A stretch of 64,000 bases of DNA from Planifilum fimeticola (GCF_003001905.1 NZ_PVNE01000006.1:1-64000), one strand, 5' to 3'. Positions 43,973 to 56,421 are shown, numbered from the stretch's first letter. Translations and numbers: made by a program. The notes: generated from the sequence alone by a model not told the origin.

Positions 43973-44893
43973 ATGCATCATCACCATCATCACGGGCACG
44001 GTCACCCTGAGGCCCATCACCAGCGGGAGAAGAACAAAAAGGGATTGACCATCGCCCTGAGCATCACCGTGGCCATCATGCTCCTGGAATTTTTCGGGGG
44101 ATTGATCACCAACAGCCTGGCGTTGCTGTCGGATGCGGGCCACATGCTGAGCGACGCCGGATCCCTTGCGCTGAGCCTGGCGGCCATGTGGTTTGCCCTC
44201 AAACCCCCATCACCCCGAAAAACGTACGGTTTTTACCGTTTTGAGATTCTCGCCGCCCTTTTCAACGGAGTGACGCTGTTCATCATCGCCGGCTTCATCG
44301 TTTGGGAGGCTGTCGAGCGATTGGTGGAACCGCCCCGGGTGGCCGGCGGTACGATGGTGGCCATCGCCGCCGTCGGGCTTTTGGCCAATCTGGCCAGTGC
44401 CTGGTTCCTCTTGCACAAGGGGGATGTTCAGGGGAATGTGAACCTCCGGAGCGCATACCTCCATGTGATCGGGGATGCACTGGGATCCGCGGGGGCGATT
44501 GTCGGTGGGCTCGTGATGCTTCTGTTTTCCTGGTATTGGGCGGACCCCCTCATCAGCGTCCTGGTGGCGTTGCTGATTCTGAAAAGCGCATGGGGCGTCC
44601 TCAACCAGGCCACGCATATCCTGATGGAGGGGACCCCTGCCGCGATCGATCACGAAGAAGTGGGACGGACCCTTCAATCCATCCCGGGGGTACGGGATGT
44701 GCACGATTTGCACATCTGGACGATCACTTCCGGGCTGGACTCGCTGAGTTGCCACCTGCTGGTTGAAGACGATTGCGATTGCCAGAGGATCCTTCAGGAA
44801 GCGATCCGCCGGATCGAGGAGAAGTTCCAGATCCGGCACACGACGATTCAGGTGGAGAAGTCCCAGCTTCAGCACGCGGAGATGGAGGTGTGA
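43973..44893 (+). CDS. czcD: Cation diffusion facilitator, zinc/cobalt exporter CzcD-like
   Basis: A 306-residue CDF transporter. It has six membrane helices; the zinc-site residues are in SLALLSDAGHMLSDAG (helix 2) and AYLHVIGDALGSAG (helix 5). The C-terminal cytoplasmic metal domain has VHDLHIWTITSGLDSLSCHL. The N-terminus is a natural histidine tag: six His in a row after the first Met, then GHGH, probably a metal-binding tail. ATG 43973 follows GAAGGAGGTCC. It is downstream of the CzrA-like repressor, so zinc or cobalt efflux is expected. Confidence 0.94.
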   Translation: MHHHHHHGHGHPEAHHQREKNKKGLTIALSITVAIMLLEFFGGLITNSLALLSDAGHMLSDAGSLALSLAAMWFALKPPSPRKTYGFYRFEILAALFNGVTLFIIAGFIVWEAVERLVEPPRVAGGTMVAIAAVGLLANLASAWFLLHKGDVQGNVNLRSAYLHVIGDALGSAGAIVGGLVMLLFSWYWADPLISVLVALLILKSAWGVLNQATHILMEGTPAAIDHEEVGRTLQSIPGVRDVHDLHIWTITSGLDSLSCHLLVEDDCDCQRILQEAIRRIEEKFQIRHTTIQVEKSQLQHAEMEV

Positions 44894-44941
44894 GGGAGAA
44901 CGCAGGACGTCTCCGCAAAAGAATTGACAAGCCACCGGGAT

Positions 44942-45033
44942 TCGGAGGCGGGAGTCGATTTTCCTTTCCCGGCCGCAATGAGTCTCGGCGCAGTTGCTCC
45001 CAGTCGATCCGCCTCCGAGGGGGCTTCTTTTTT
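44942..45033 (+). terminator. Long-range hairpin with T-run before uvrB
   Basis: TCGGAGGCGG (44942-44951) and CCGCCTCCGA (45009-45018) are perfect complements; GGGGCTTC and TTTTTT follow. The large loop makes it less certain, but it is well placed to end the czcD transcript. Confidence 0.55.
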
Positions 45034-45095
45034 GATTCTTGGAAGTGTTGAAGGGGGAGAAAAGGGAAAAAATGGGGTTGAAAATTGTTTTTCCG

Positions 45096-45107
45096 GAACG
45101 AGTGTTC
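45096..45107 (+). promoter_or_regulatory. LexA (DinR) SOS box of uvrBA
   Basis: GAAC-GAGT-GTTC, a match to the Bacillus SOS core GAAC-N4-GTTC, with extra G/C symmetry outside. It lies where the -35 of the uvrB promoter should be, so LexA would block initiation until DNA damage. Confidence 0.85.
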
Positions 45108-45120
45108 CCGTCCCTTTCTG

Positions 45121-45129
45121 TGATATAAT
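45121..45129 (+). promoter_or_regulatory. Extended -10 promoter of uvrBA
   Basis: TGATATAAT: a perfect TATAAT with TGn, 14 bases after the SOS box and 31 before the uvrB start. Confidence 0.75.
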
Positions 45130-45160
45130 GGATGGGATGATAATTTCGAGGTGATCGGGG

Positions 45161-47143
45161 ATGGAGCAGCGCTTTCGTCTGGTGTCCGAATTTGAGCCCC
45201 GGGGAGATCAGCCCAAAGCGATTGAGGAGCTCGCCCGCGGGGTGCTCGACGGGAAACGGTACCAGACACTCCTGGGGGCGACGGGAACCGGGAAGACCTT
45301 CACCATCGCGCACACGATCGCCCGCGTCAACAAGCCGACCCTGGTGATCGCCCACAACAAGACGCTGGCGGCCCAGCTGTGCGGAGAGTTGAAGGAATTT
45401 TTCCCCCACAACGCGGTGGAGTATTTTGTCAGCTACTACGACTATTATCAGCCGGAAGCCTATGTCCCGCAGACGGATACTTACATCGAGAAGGATGCGT
45501 CGATCAACGACGAGATCGACAAGCTGCGCCACTCGGCGACCAGCGCTTTGTTCGAGCGGCGGGATGTGATCATCGTCGCCAGCGTGTCCTGCATCTACGG
45601 CTTGGGTTCGCCGGAGGAATACCGGGATCAGGTGCTGTCCCTCCGGGTCGGAATGGAACGGGAGCGGAACGAGATCCTGCGCAAACTGGTGGACATCCAG
45701 TACACCCGCAACGACATCAACTTTGTCCGGGGAACGTTTCGCGTCCGCGGGGATGTTTTGGAGATCTTCCCCGTCTCCCGGAGCGAGCAGGCGGTCCGGG
45801 TGGAGTTTTTCGGCGATGAAATCGAGCGGATCCGGGAGATCGACGTGTTGACGGGAGAGATCATCGGGGATCGGGAACACGTCGCCATCTTTCCCGCCTC
45901 CCACTATGTCACCGCTTCCGACGTGATGGCCCGCGCTCTTCGGGACATCGAAGCGGAGCTGGAGGCGCGGCTGAAGGAACTGCGCGATCAGGGCAAGCTG
46001 CTGGAGGCGCAGCGTCTGGAGCAGCGGACCCGCTACGACATGGAGATGATGCGGGAGATGGGGTTCTGCTCCGGAATCGAGAACTATTCCCGCCATCTGG
46101 TGGGCAAAAAACCGGGAGAACCCCCCTACACCCTGCTGGATTATTTCCCCGATGATTACCTGATGATCATCGACGAGTCCCACGTGACCGTCCCGCAGCT
46201 TCACGCGATGTACAACGGGGACCGATCCCGGAAGGAAGTGCTGGTGGAGCACGGCTTCCGCCTGCCCTCGGCCCTGGACAACCGTCCTTTGCGCTTCGAG
46301 GAGTTCGAGGAGCGGATCAACCAGGTCATCTTCGTTTCCGCCACTCCCGGGCCCTATGAGTTGGAGAAGGCGCCGGATGTGGTGGAGCAGATCATCCGGC
46401 CGACGGGGCTGTTGGATCCCAAGGTGCACGTCCGGCCGACCAAGGGCCAGATCGACGATCTGATCGGCGAAATTCGCAAACGCGTCCAGCGGGACGAACG
46501 GGTCCTGATCACCACCCTGACCAAGAAGATGGCGGAGGATCTGACCGATTACCTCAAGGAGATGGAGATCCGCGTCCGTTACCTCCATTCGGACATCAAG
46601 ACCATCGAGCGGATGCAGATTCTGCGGGATCTCCGGTTGGGCGAATTTGACGTGCTCGTCGGGATCAACCTCCTCCGGGAAGGGTTGGACTTGCCGGAAG
46701 TGTCCCTGGTGGCCATTTTGGATGCGGACAAGGAAGGATTTCTCCGGGCCGAGCGCTCCCTCATCCAGACCATCGGCCGGGCCGCCCGCAACGCCAATGG
46801 CGAGGTGATCATGTATGCGGACACGATCACCGATTCGATGCGCAAAGCCATCGACGAGACGGAGCGGCGGCGCCGGATCCAGCGGGAGTACAACGAAAAG
46901 CACGGCATTACGCCGCAGACCGTCCGCAAGGCGGTGCGCGAGGTGATCGAGGCCACCAAAGTCGCGGAGGAGAAGGCCCCCTACGGAAAAGCTCTGGATG
47001 TGCGCAGCATGGGCAAAAAGGAACGCCGAAACCTGATCAGCCAACTCGAAAAGGAAATGAAGGAAGCGGCACGGAAACTGGAGTTCGAGCGGGCCGCCGA
47101 GCTCCGGGACATGATTATCGAGCTGAAGGCGGAAGGAGCTTGA
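45161..47143 (+). CDS. uvrB: Excinuclease ABC subunit B
   Basis: A 660-residue UvrB. Walker A GATGTGKT is near residue 40, the beta-hairpin that grips damaged DNA is in [20 protein letters not shown], the DEAD-like box is DESH, and helicase motifs end with QTIGRAARN. The C-terminal UVR domain ([20 protein letters not shown]) contacts UvrC. It makes the pre-incision complex of nucleotide excision repair. ATG 45161 follows GAGGTGATCGGGG. It is five bases from uvrA and under the SOS box. Confidence 0.97.
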   Translation: MEQRFRLVSEFEPRGDQPKAIEELARGVLDGKRYQTLLGATGTGKTFTIAHTIARVNKPTLVIAHNKTLAAQLCGELKEFFPHNAVEYFVSYYDYYQPEAYVPQTDTYIEKDASINDEIDKLRHSATSALFERRDVIIVASVSCIYGLGSPEEYRDQVLSLRVGMERERNEILRKLVDIQYTRNDINFVRGTFRVRGDVLEIFPVSRSEQAVRVEFFGDEIERIREIDVLTGEIIGDREHVAIFPASHYVTASDVMARALRDIEAELEARLKELRDQGKLLEAQRLEQRTRYDMEMMREMGFCSGIENYSRHLVGKKPGEPPYTLLDYFPDDYLMIIDESHVTVPQLHAMYNGDRSRKEVLVEHGFRLPSALDNRPLRFEEFEERINQVIFVSATPGPYELEKAPDVVEQIIRPTGLLDPKVHVRPTKGQIDDLIGEIRKRVQRDERVLITTLTKKMAEDLTDYLKEMEIRVRYLHSDIKTIERMQILRDLRLGEFDVLVGINLLREGLDLPEVSLVAILDADKEGFLRAERSLIQTIGRAARNANGEVIMYADTITDSMRKAIDETERRRRIQREYNEKHGITPQTVRKAVREVIEATKVAEEKAPYGKALDVRSMGKKERRNLISQLEKEMKEAARKLEFERAAELRDMIIELKAEGA

Positions 47144-47147
47144 ACCG

Positions 47148-50027
<2,880 letters not shown>

Positions 50028-50150
50028 CGGACGGCGGGGCTGTGATTTTTTGCCCCAGGTCGAAGAAGACGACAATGAGGTTGTTGACAAACCCGGCGGA
50101 CATTGAATTTGCGGCGGTGGCCGATGACGGTAAAAACTCTTGAAATGCAT

Positions 50151-50198
50151 GACGGACGCATTTGTCAGGTATCCGGCGTCGTCCGCTTGAGGTTTTTT
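50151..50198 (+). terminator. Possible terminator of uvrBA
   Basis: GACGGACGC (50151-50159) pairs imperfectly with GGCGTCGTCC (50175-50184); GCTTGAGG and TTTTTT follow. Weak because of the bulged base and the gap before the T-run. Confidence 0.35.
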
Positions 50199-50287
50199 GA
50201 GAATGGTTCTTATCAAATAGACCCTTTTTACACAAAAACGGACTCAACTGATGATGAGATGAGTGGATAAACACAATTGGCAAAATG

Positions 50288-50430
50288 TAAAATAATGCTG
50301 CTTAATAAGGGAATGTAAAAACACGAACCGGTTGGTAGTCCGGTTGCATCGGAAACGGAGATTTCCGGTGTCAGTAACCTTCCCCCCTCGGGATGTCCAT
50401 CATTCCCTTTTTGAATGTACAAGAGGGGGA
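50288..50430 (+). promoter_or_regulatory. yjdF-type riboswitch
   Basis: The leader of the yjdF gene has TAATAAGG, GAATGTAAAAACACG and two perfect hairpins: AACCGG (50326-50331)/CCGGTT (50340-50345), and CGGAAA (50350-50355)/TTTCCG (50362-50367). This sequence order agrees with the yjdF motif RNA known upstream of yjdF in Firmicutes, which binds azaaromatic compounds. Downstream, CCCCCTC (50383-50389) can pair with GAGGGGG (50423-50429) that overlaps the ribosome site, a plausible off-switch for translation. Confidence 0.8.
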
Positions 50431-50439
50431 ACGAAGGAA

Positions 50440-50847
50440 ATGAAACTGACTGTTTTTTTCAATGGCCAGTTTTGGGTGGGAGTCATCGAGCAATGGGACG
50501 GGGACCGACTGAAAGCGGCTCAATATGTTTTTGGCAGAGAACCCAAAGATAACGAAGTGTTGCTCTTCGTCCAAAGAAACATGCTTCGGTTGATCGCTGA
50601 ATCCAGGGAACACGTTTCTGCTCGCCGCAGGGAGAAAAAGGTGAATCCCAAGCGACTGGCACGGCAAGCGGCGAAAGAAATGAAACAAAAAGGCGTTTCC
50701 ACTTACGCGCAAATGGCGATAAAGCACGAGTATGAAAGGCGCAAACAAGAGCGCAGGAAGTCGGCAAAGGCGAGAAAAGAAGCGCTCGCCGCGAAAAGGC
50801 GGGAGTTGAAAGTGAAAAAGAGAAAGGAAAAACATCGCGGCAGATAG
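50440..50847 (+). CDS. yjdF: YjdF family protein (DUF2992)
   Basis: A 135-residue protein. The N-terminal part has MKLTVFFNGQFWVGVIEQ, AAQYVFGREPKDNEVLLFV, typical of YjdF; the C-terminal half is extremely basic and helical (KHEYERRKQERRKSAKAR, LKVKKRKEKHRGR) and probably binds nucleic acid. The molecular role is unknown. Start is ATG 50440; the preceding GAGGGGG is the ribosome site and can be hidden by the upstream CCCCCTC. Codon use is more A/T-rich than its neighbours, a hint of transfer. Confidence 0.9.
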   Translation: MKLTVFFNGQFWVGVIEQWDGDRLKAAQYVFGREPKDNEVLLFVQRNMLRLIAESREHVSARRREKKVNPKRLARQAAKEMKQKGVSTYAQMAIKHEYERRKQERRKSAKARKEALAAKRRELKVKKRKEKHRGR

Positions 50848-50968
50848 AGTAGAGAGGGGGCGGCTACCCCCCTATGGTCAGTTATGCACGATACAGGAGG
50901 CTTATGCGGGTAACTGAGAAACGAATCCTTGCTGCTGAGGTTCAAAACGACAAAAAAATATAATGACT

Positions 50969-51041
50969 ACCCCCGTTCCTTTTTCAAAGAAAAGGCCGGG
51001 GGTTTGACTTCAATCTCAGTGTCCGTACAGGACACTTTTTT
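50969..51041 (+). repeat. Double-hairpin element, second copy, ending in a terminator
   Basis: First hairpin ACCCCCG ... CGGGGGT (arms start 50969 and end 51003) with an inner CCTTTT/AAAAGG stem, then the linker TTTGACTTCAATCTCA (51003-51018), then the second hairpin AGTGTCC (51018-51024)/GGACACT (51030-51036) and a T-run to 51041. The linker is identical at 14 of 16 positions to the copy at 147-162, whereas the stem sequences differ. It ends the yjdF transcript. Confidence 0.75.
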
Positions 51042-51330
51042 GCTCCCTGCAAGGGGCGGATAATCTGAACCCGCTTTGTTTCCGGCATGGATACCGTTCA
51101 AAATTCCCTCACTTCTTGATATCAAGCTGACGGCGGCAGATCATTCCCAATTCGGATCACGGCCATCGGTACCGCCGGCCGGGCGACCGGATCGCTTGGG
51201 GACAGAATCCCGGGAATGCAGGGTGAGCTGCCCGAGGCGCTGTCTTTCGTCCTTTTATCGAGCAGCTCAGCAAACCCAACGTAAATCCGCATTCCCTCCC
51301 ACTCTTTTTTACTGTGTTGACCCCCACCGA
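51042..51330. other. Intergenic region between yjdF element and NSAR gene
   Basis: About 290 bases with no supported gene. The minus-strand racemase transcript must end here, but no clear minus-strand terminator is visible. Confidence 0.35.
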
Positions 51331-52440
51331 TTATGGCCGGTAGGTTTGGCTTCGGATCGTGTGCTGATCCATCCGATTCCGAACCGGCTCAAATCCGAGC
51401 CCCGGTTTCTTCGGAATCCGTATGCGGCCGTTCTCCACAATCACTTCCGGATCGATGATGTCCTGCTCCCAGTAACGGGAGGAAGCGGCGGTATCTCCGG
51501 GCAGTGTAAACCCGGGGAGGGAAGTGATCGCAATGTTGTGAGCCCGACCGATACCGGACTCCAGCATTCCCCCGCACCAGACGGGAATGCCGCGGTCGAG
51601 GCACAGGTCGTGGATTCGCCGGGCCTCGGTCAATCCGCCGACCCGACCGATCTTGATATTGATGATCTTACAACTTCCCAGTTCGATCGCCTTGCGCGCA
51701 TCTTCGGCGGAGTGGATGCTCTCGTCCAGGCAGATCGGTGTGGACAGTTGTGCCTGAAGGGCGGCGTGGTCGATGATATCATCGAAGGCCAGAGGTTGTT
51801 CGATCATCATCAGGTTGTACGCGTCCAGTTCTTTCAACCGGGCCGCGTCGCCGAGCCGGTAGGCGGAGTTGGCATCGGCCATCAGGGGAATGTCGGGGAA
51901 GTGCCTGCGCACTTCCTTGATCACTTCGATATCCCAACCGGGCTTGATTTTCACTTTGATGCGACGGTAACCTTCCGCCGCGTGCCTTTCAATGAGCCGC
52001 AGCAAATCGGTGATCGTCGGCTGGATGCCGATGCTGATTCCCACTTCGATCTCCGCTTTTTCCCCTCCCAAAGCCGCCGCCAGCGCCTGCCCGCTCCGCC
52101 GCGCGTACAGATCCCACACGGCTCCTTCCAATGCGGATTTCGCCATGTTGTTCCGCCGCAGGGGGGAGAAGCGTGCCGACAGCTCCCCCGGATGGCGAAC
52201 GGGCTCTTTAAACAGGATCGGGATCAAAAAGTCCTCCAGGATGTGCCAGTTGGTTTTCACCGTTTCCTCGCTGTACCAGGGGGAGGAAAAAGCGACCGAC
52301 TCCCCCCATCCGCTGGTTCCGTCCGTATCGGTCACTTCGACCAGAAGAAAGTCCTTGTCGAGGAAGGAACCGAAGCTGGTGACAAACGGGGCCTTCAGAC
52401 GCATGCGAAGCTGGCGCAGGGTGACGCGAGCGATCTTCAT
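51331..52440 (-). CDS. N-succinylamino acid racemase / o-succinylbenzoate synthase family (MenC2 type)
   Basis: A 369-residue enolase-superfamily enzyme. The second-strand KxK motif is Lys162/Lys164 in [10 protein letters not shown], metal ligands are Asp189, Glu214 and Asp239, and the opposite base is Lys263 in [10 protein letters not shown]; these match the NSAR numbering closely. The neighbours (GNAT, M20 hydrolase) point to N-succinylamino acid racemase in the D- to L-amino acid pathway and not to menaquinone synthesis, though such enzymes often do both. The start overlaps the GNAT stop as ATGA. It is last in the operon. Confidence 0.9.
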   Translation of the reverse strand: MKIARVTLRQLRMRLKAPFVTSFGSFLDKDFLLVEVTDTDGTSGWGESVAFSSPWYSEETVKTNWHILEDFLIPILFKEPVRHPGELSARFSPLRRNNMAKSALEGAVWDLYARRSGQALAAALGGEKAEIEVGISIGIQPTITDLLRLIERHAAEGYRRIKVKIKPGWDIEVIKEVRRHFPDIPLMADANSAYRLGDAARLKELDAYNLMMIEQPLAFDDIIDHAALQAQLSTPICLDESIHSAEDARKAIELGSCKIINIKIGRVGGLTEARRIHDLCLDRGIPVWCGGMLESGIGRAHNIAITSLPGFTLPGDTAASSRYWEQDIIDPEVIVENGRIRIPKKPGLGFEPVRNRMDQHTIRSQTYRP

Positions 52441-53318
52441 GATTTATCCCCCTTTTCTGTTTCGGCCGACGTGTCGATTCGGAGCCGCTCCCTCTGTTGC
52501 AAGACATAGTAATGCACCGGTTCCCCCGATTGGCGAAGGGTTCCTGTGGCCGCGTAACCCTTCGAAAAGAGCGCCTGAAAAATCGTCCGGGTCTTCATGC
52601 GCCAATCCCGGGCCAGAACCAGATCGCGGGATTTGATGTGCTGGAACCGGACAGGGATGGGAACCAGAAGGGAATCTGTTCCATCCGGAAAGTGTTCTGC
52701 CCCCGCCAAGGTTTGTTCCACGTTTTCCGGCAGTTGAGGCATTCCGTCCGAATTGACGGACCAATCGCACACCCGGCGATGCAAACCCATCGTCGTCGGC
52801 GGCGGGGCGGGGTTCGTCACATGGGGGCTGTCGAGCCACCATTCCACCTGAAAACGATCCGTCGGAAGGCCCCGGTTGAGCACATCGTCCATCTCTCCGT
52901 AGCAGTTTTCGACGTACGTGTTGCAGATGGCGCGCAGCGCGTTCAGGTTGAGGGAAGCGTTGACGCTTTCCAGGGGATCGTAGGTCCAGGTGATCAGCGA
53001 ATAGCCCCTGGAGAGGGCCCATTCGCGTTGCGCCCATTTCATTCGCTTTCCGAGGCCCATCCCGCGGTAGGAGGGGGCGACGCCCATCATGTGCGAACAG
53101 AGGTAGGTTCGTTTGCCGTCAAAGCCGGGAAACGCGTAGCAGAAGCCGACCAGGCGGTCGCCGTCGAAGCTGCCGATCAGAATGCCGCCGTTTTTGACGG
53201 CCGTCAGCGTTTGATGAATGGGAATCGGATCCATCCCCCAGACGGTTCTCTCCAAATGCTGCACGGCTTTGAATTCGTCCGGCGAGGTGAGCCGCCGAAC
53301 GGCAATGGGTCGCGTCAT
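52437..53318 (-). CDS. GNAT acyltransferase, probable succinyl-CoA:D-amino acid N-succinyltransferase
   Basis: A 293-residue GNAT protein. The acyl-CoA loop is [16 protein letters not shown] at about 79-94, then [19 protein letters not shown] and [20 protein letters not shown], the hallmark of the group found beside NSAR genes. In Geobacillus such an enzyme succinylates D-amino acids before racemisation. Activity is inferred from this context. ATG 53318 overlaps the M20 stop and its stop overlaps the NSAR start, both as ATGA. Confidence 0.85.
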   Translation of the reverse strand: MTRPIAVRRLTSPDEFKAVQHLERTVWGMDPIPIHQTLTAVKNGGILIGSFDGDRLVGFCYAFPGFDGKRTYLCSHMMGVAPSYRGMGLGKRMKWAQREWALSRGYSLITWTYDPLESVNASLNLNALRAICNTYVENCYGEMDDVLNRGLPTDRFQVEWWLDSPHVTNPAPPPTTMGLHRRVCDWSVNSDGMPQLPENVEQTLAGAEHFPDGTDSLLVPIPVRFQHIKSRDLVLARDWRMKTRTIFQALFSKGYAATGTLRQSGEPVHYYVLQQRERLRIDTSAETEKGDKS

Positions 53319-54455
53319 GGATGTCCCTCCTCATGACGGGCAAAGGTGAGTTGTACCGCCCGAGACAAGATGTCGATCCCGTTGAGGAGCGCACCGCGAT
53401 CAAAGGTCATTTGCGGGTGGTGCAATCCCGGGCGCAAACCGCAACCGAGACCCAACATCGTGGCTTTCAGCCGGGGGTTTTTCAGGGGGTAAAAGTGAAA
53501 GTCCTCCCCTCCGGGCGTCACGATCGGTTCCGCCAGCCGCTCGGGGCCGAGCGCATCCCGGATCGCTCGTGCCATCAGCCGTTCCGCCTCTTCGTTCCGT
53601 TCCGCCGCGGCCGTGTAGGCCGTGTCGGTGAGGCGGATTTCCACACGGTGCAAGCGCTCCAAACTTTTCGCGATGTGGTGAACGCGCGAAGTCAGTTCCA
53701 TCCATGATGCGGTTGGTCTGCGCCCGCAGGTCGAGGCTGAACCTGGCCCGGCCGGGGATGATGTTTCCGCTTTCGGAACCGGCGGTGAAACGGGTCATTT
53801 TGACGGAATGGGGCACCATCGGGTCCAGGCGGATGCGGCTGAGCTCCTGAACGAAGGAAGCCCCCACTTCAATGGTGTTGATGCCGAGATGGGGACGTGC
53901 AGCATGGGCCTCGCTTCCGATGATTTCACCGGTGATAAAGCGGGCGGCTCCGTGGAGGATCGCCGGAGCGGCGGTCCCGTTTTTCAGTTCCTGTACGGGG
54001 CGCAGGTGGACGCCGTACAAGTAATCCGCGTCCCGGATGACCTGTTTCTCCACCATTCTCAGGGCCCCGGTTCCCTTCTCCTCGGCAGGCTGAAAGATGA
54101 CGCGAAAAGTTCCGGGCGGATAGTACCCCATCCGTTGAAAGAGCAATATGGTGCCGAGGACCATGGTCATGTGCGCATCGTGACCGCAGGAGTGGTTGGC
54201 CTGGAAGCGGCCGTCCACTTCCTGCCACAAGGCATCCATGTCGGCCCGGAGCGCCACGACGGGCCGGCCGGAACCGATCTCCCCGACCACCCCGGTACAA
54301 TCCTCAAACCGCCTTGTCCGGTATCCGTGGCGCTCCAACAGCCCCGCAACATAGGACGTTGTCCCATATTCCTGCCAGCTGATCTCCGGGTGGTTGTGCA
54401 GATGTTGAAAAATTTCCATAATTATGGGTTCCAACTTTTTCACTGCGGGATTCAT
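53315..54455 (-). pseudogene. M20 N-acyl-L-amino acid hydrolase with a one-base frameshift
   Basis: An M20 amidohydrolase expected to free L-amino acids from their N-succinyl form. The first frame (ATG 54455, AGGAGGAATTTT upstream) runs to about 53703 with zinc ligands in [10 protein letters not shown] (Cys90, His92) and QPAEEKG (Glu125/126). After [10 protein letters not shown] one extra base (G at 53702) shifts the frame; the rest continues from 53701 with [34 protein letters not shown] and an end at 53315. Without it the protein would be about 379 residues, normal for the family. The stop overlaps the GNAT start, so the rest of the unit is intact. It is either a fresh mutation or a sequence error. 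Confidence 0.85.
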
Positions 54456-54456
54456 G

Positions 54457-55308
54457 CTAAAATTCCTCCTGCACGAAAAGATCTTCCATCTGCGTGGAAT
54501 CGTATGCGGCGCGCCGCCGTTCAAAGCGTTCCCGATCGCGGATGACCACGCCGCTCACCAGTGCGTTCATGAGAGAGAAAAGCATCGGTGCCGCATCGAT
54601 GGTGGAAGTGGGGGAAGAATCGATGGTTAACGTCACATCGCTGACGTCGGACAGGGGGGCTACCGGCGAATCGGTCAGCCCGATTACAAAGGCCCCTTTT
54701 TGGCCGACCCTCTCGGCGATTTGGATCGTGGCTTTCGCGTATCGATGGAGGGAGATGGCGATCCATACATCCTCACTGCCCGCATCCGCCGTCATCTCCA
54801 GGATGTCATCCGTGTCCGGGCGGTACAGCCTGGTGTTTCCCCGTACCAGATTGAGTATGAAAGAGAGCCAATGGGCGGCGGCGTAAGAGGTCCGCATGCC
54901 GACCACCACCACCCGACCGGCCTCGGCGATTCTCCGGGCGGCCACATCCAAATCCTTCTCGCGGATCTGGGCGATCGCACGCTCCAGATTGGAAAGGTCT
55001 TTTCGCATCACCTGCGCGTAAAAGTGGGGCTGCGTCGCAAGATCCTGTTTGGAAGCGCGGTACTTCTCCAGGCCGCTTTTCGGCTGAATCAATCCTTGGC
55101 GGATCTGTTTCTGAAGTTCGGCGTACCCGCTGTAGTGCAAGGCGTGACAAAAGCGGATCACCGTCGTTTCGCTGACCCCCGCGGCGTTTCCGATATCGGC
55201 GGCGGAACGGACGACCAGCTCCTCCGGGTGATCCAACAAATATTTCGCCACCCTTTTCTGACCGTTGGTAAGCTGATGAAAACGGCTTCGAATCCGTTCT
55301 TCCAACAT
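54457..55308 (-). CDS. RpiR/MurR family transcriptional regulator
   Basis: A 283-residue regulator. The N-terminal helix-turn-helix (about 1-75) has [17 protein letters not shown] and [19 protein letters not shown]; the C-terminal SIS domain (about 105-250) has [20 protein letters not shown] and [19 protein letters not shown]. RpiR regulators usually sense a phosphosugar; here the ligand is more likely a metabolite of the D-amino acid route. One base separates its stop from the M20 start, and it has the operon promoter, so it probably controls itself and the operon. Confidence 0.9.
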   Translation of the reverse strand: MLEERIRSRFHQLTNGQKRVAKYLLDHPEELVVRSAADIGNAAGVSETTVIRFCHALHYSGYAELQKQIRQGLIQPKSGLEKYRASKQDLATQPHFYAQVMRKDLSNLERAIAQIREKDLDVAARRIAEAGRVVVVGMRTSYAAAHWLSFILNLVRGNTRLYRPDTDDILEMTADAGSEDVWIAISLHRYAKATIQIAERVGQKGAFVIGLTDSPVAPLSDVSDVTLTIDSSPTSTIDAAPMLFSLMNALVSGVVIRDRERFERRRAAYDSTQMEDLFVQEEF

Positions 55309-55370
55309 GTAATGTTCGTCCCTTCTGCAGCCTCGGCTTCAGGATCTGTCATTCTTGAAGTGGTGGCTGC

Positions 55371-55400
55371 ATTATAGCATGATTTTATTACTTTTCTCAA
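55371..55400 (-). promoter_or_regulatory. Promoter of the rpiR-M20-GNAT-NSAR operon
   Basis: On the minus strand TTGAGA (55400-55395), 18 bases, TATAAT (55376-55371) with TGC before it, 63 bases upstream of rpiR. Confidence 0.8.
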
Positions 55401-55634
55401 TACTTATTGATGTGTGTCGTGCGACAAAAGATGTACGCCGTTCCGCCCGGACCGAAAGCGTCATTGTCAGACAAGTCGCGGTGCCGGCTCGCCGGGGTTT
55501 TTCAAAGCTGAAAAGCGGTGAAGGGGGGGAAGGGGCCTACTGCGGGGATGAAGCTTATCGGTTTTACGGGCAGGGACTCGCGAGCTTTTTTGATATACAA
55601 TAAAGGTGTCAACAGTGATCGAGGAGGGTAACCG
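55401..55634. other. Divergent gap before the DUF302 gene
   Basis: About 230 bases with no supported gene. TGATATACA (55591-55599) could be an extended -10 for the DUF302 gene, but no -35 is seen. Confidence 0.3.
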
Positions 55635-56030
55635 ATGTTCGACTACACCGTGGAGACCGGACTGACGGTGGATGAAGCCGTGCGTTCGGTGGAAGAAGCA
55701 TTGGCACGACGCAAATTCAGCGTACTGTGGAAGCTGGACATTCCCGTCAAGCTGCTGGAGAAGGGGATTCACCTGGACCAGGAGTATCGCGTCCTCGAAG
55801 TGTGCAATCCGGAGATACCCAAAAAGGTGTTGACCCGGAACCAGAAGGGGGGCTATTTCCTTCCCTGCAGGGTGGTCGTGTACAAGGACCGCGAAACGGG
55901 GAAAACCCGGATCGGCATGGCGAGACTGACTGTTCTCTTCGGCCTCACCGGCGATGAACAGCTGAAGGGAATCGCCGAAGAGGTGGAGTCCGTCCTCGTC
56001 GAAGTGCTGGATGATCTGAAAGGAGCTTGA
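55635..56030 (+). CDS. DUF302 family protein
   Basis: A 131-residue protein of the DUF302 family: FDYTVETGLTVDEAVRSVEEAL, then FSVLWKLDIPVKLLEKGI, YRVLEVCNPEIPKKVL, YFLPCRVVVYKD and RIGMARLTVLFGL. The family has a small alpha/beta fold with a conserved Cys in CNP and Cys in LPC; the function is unknown, with some members linked to oxidative or metal stress. ATG 55635 follows GAGGAGGGTAACC. It is 20 bases before the next membrane-protein gene. Confidence 0.9.
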   Translation: MFDYTVETGLTVDEAVRSVEEALARRKFSVLWKLDIPVKLLEKGIHLDQEYRVLEVCNPEIPKKVLTRNQKGGYFLPCRVVVYKDRETGKTRIGMARLTVLFGLTGDEQLKGIAEEVESVLVEVLDDLKGA

Positions 56031-56050
56031 TGGCTGAAAGGAGCGATAGG

Positions 56051-56398
56051 ATGGGCCTGATCGTCAGGCTGCTGCTGAACGGACTGGCCGTCTTCCTGGC
56101 CGCCCAGTTGGTTCCCGGAATCGAGGTGAAGGGATTCGGAACGGCCCTGTTGGCCGCGCTGATTCTGGGGATCGTCAATACCGTGATCCGACCGGTGCTG
56201 GTCTTCTTCACCCTGCCCATCTCCTTCCTGACGCTGGGATTGTTTATTTTCGTCATCAATGCCCTGCTGTTCTGGCTGGTGGGCGCCTTCGTCTCCGGAT
56301 TTGAAGTCGACGGTTTTCTCAGCGCCTTCTTCGGAGCGATCATCGTCAGCGTTATCTCCTGGGCGCTGAACGGAATCTGGAAGAGCATGCGGAATTGA
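56051..56398 (+). CDS. Phage holin family 4 / YvlD-like membrane protein
   Basis: A 115-residue protein with four membrane helices: VRLLLNGLAVFLAAQLVPGI, TALLAALILGIVNTVIRPVL, the TLPISFLTLGLFIFVINALL segment, and SAFFGAIIVSVISWALNGI. The order and RPVLVFFTLPI match PF04020 (YvlD of B. subtilis), which despite the name is a general bacterial membrane protein. Start ATG 56051 has AAAGGAGCGATAGG; ATG 56030 also has AAAGGAG close by and is possible. Confidence 0.88.
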   Translation: MGLIVRLLLNGLAVFLAAQLVPGIEVKGFGTALLAALILGIVNTVIRPVLVFFTLPISFLTLGLFIFVINALLFWLVGAFVSGFEVDGFLSAFFGAIIVSVISWALNGIWKSMRN

Positions 56399-56421
56399 CC
56401 AAATCATAAGGGGTGGGGTCG

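Noticed and set aside
51331-52440. Naming this gene menC for menaquinone synthesis
   Set aside because: No other men gene is nearby, while the GNAT and M20 partners fit the N-succinylamino acid racemase pathway.
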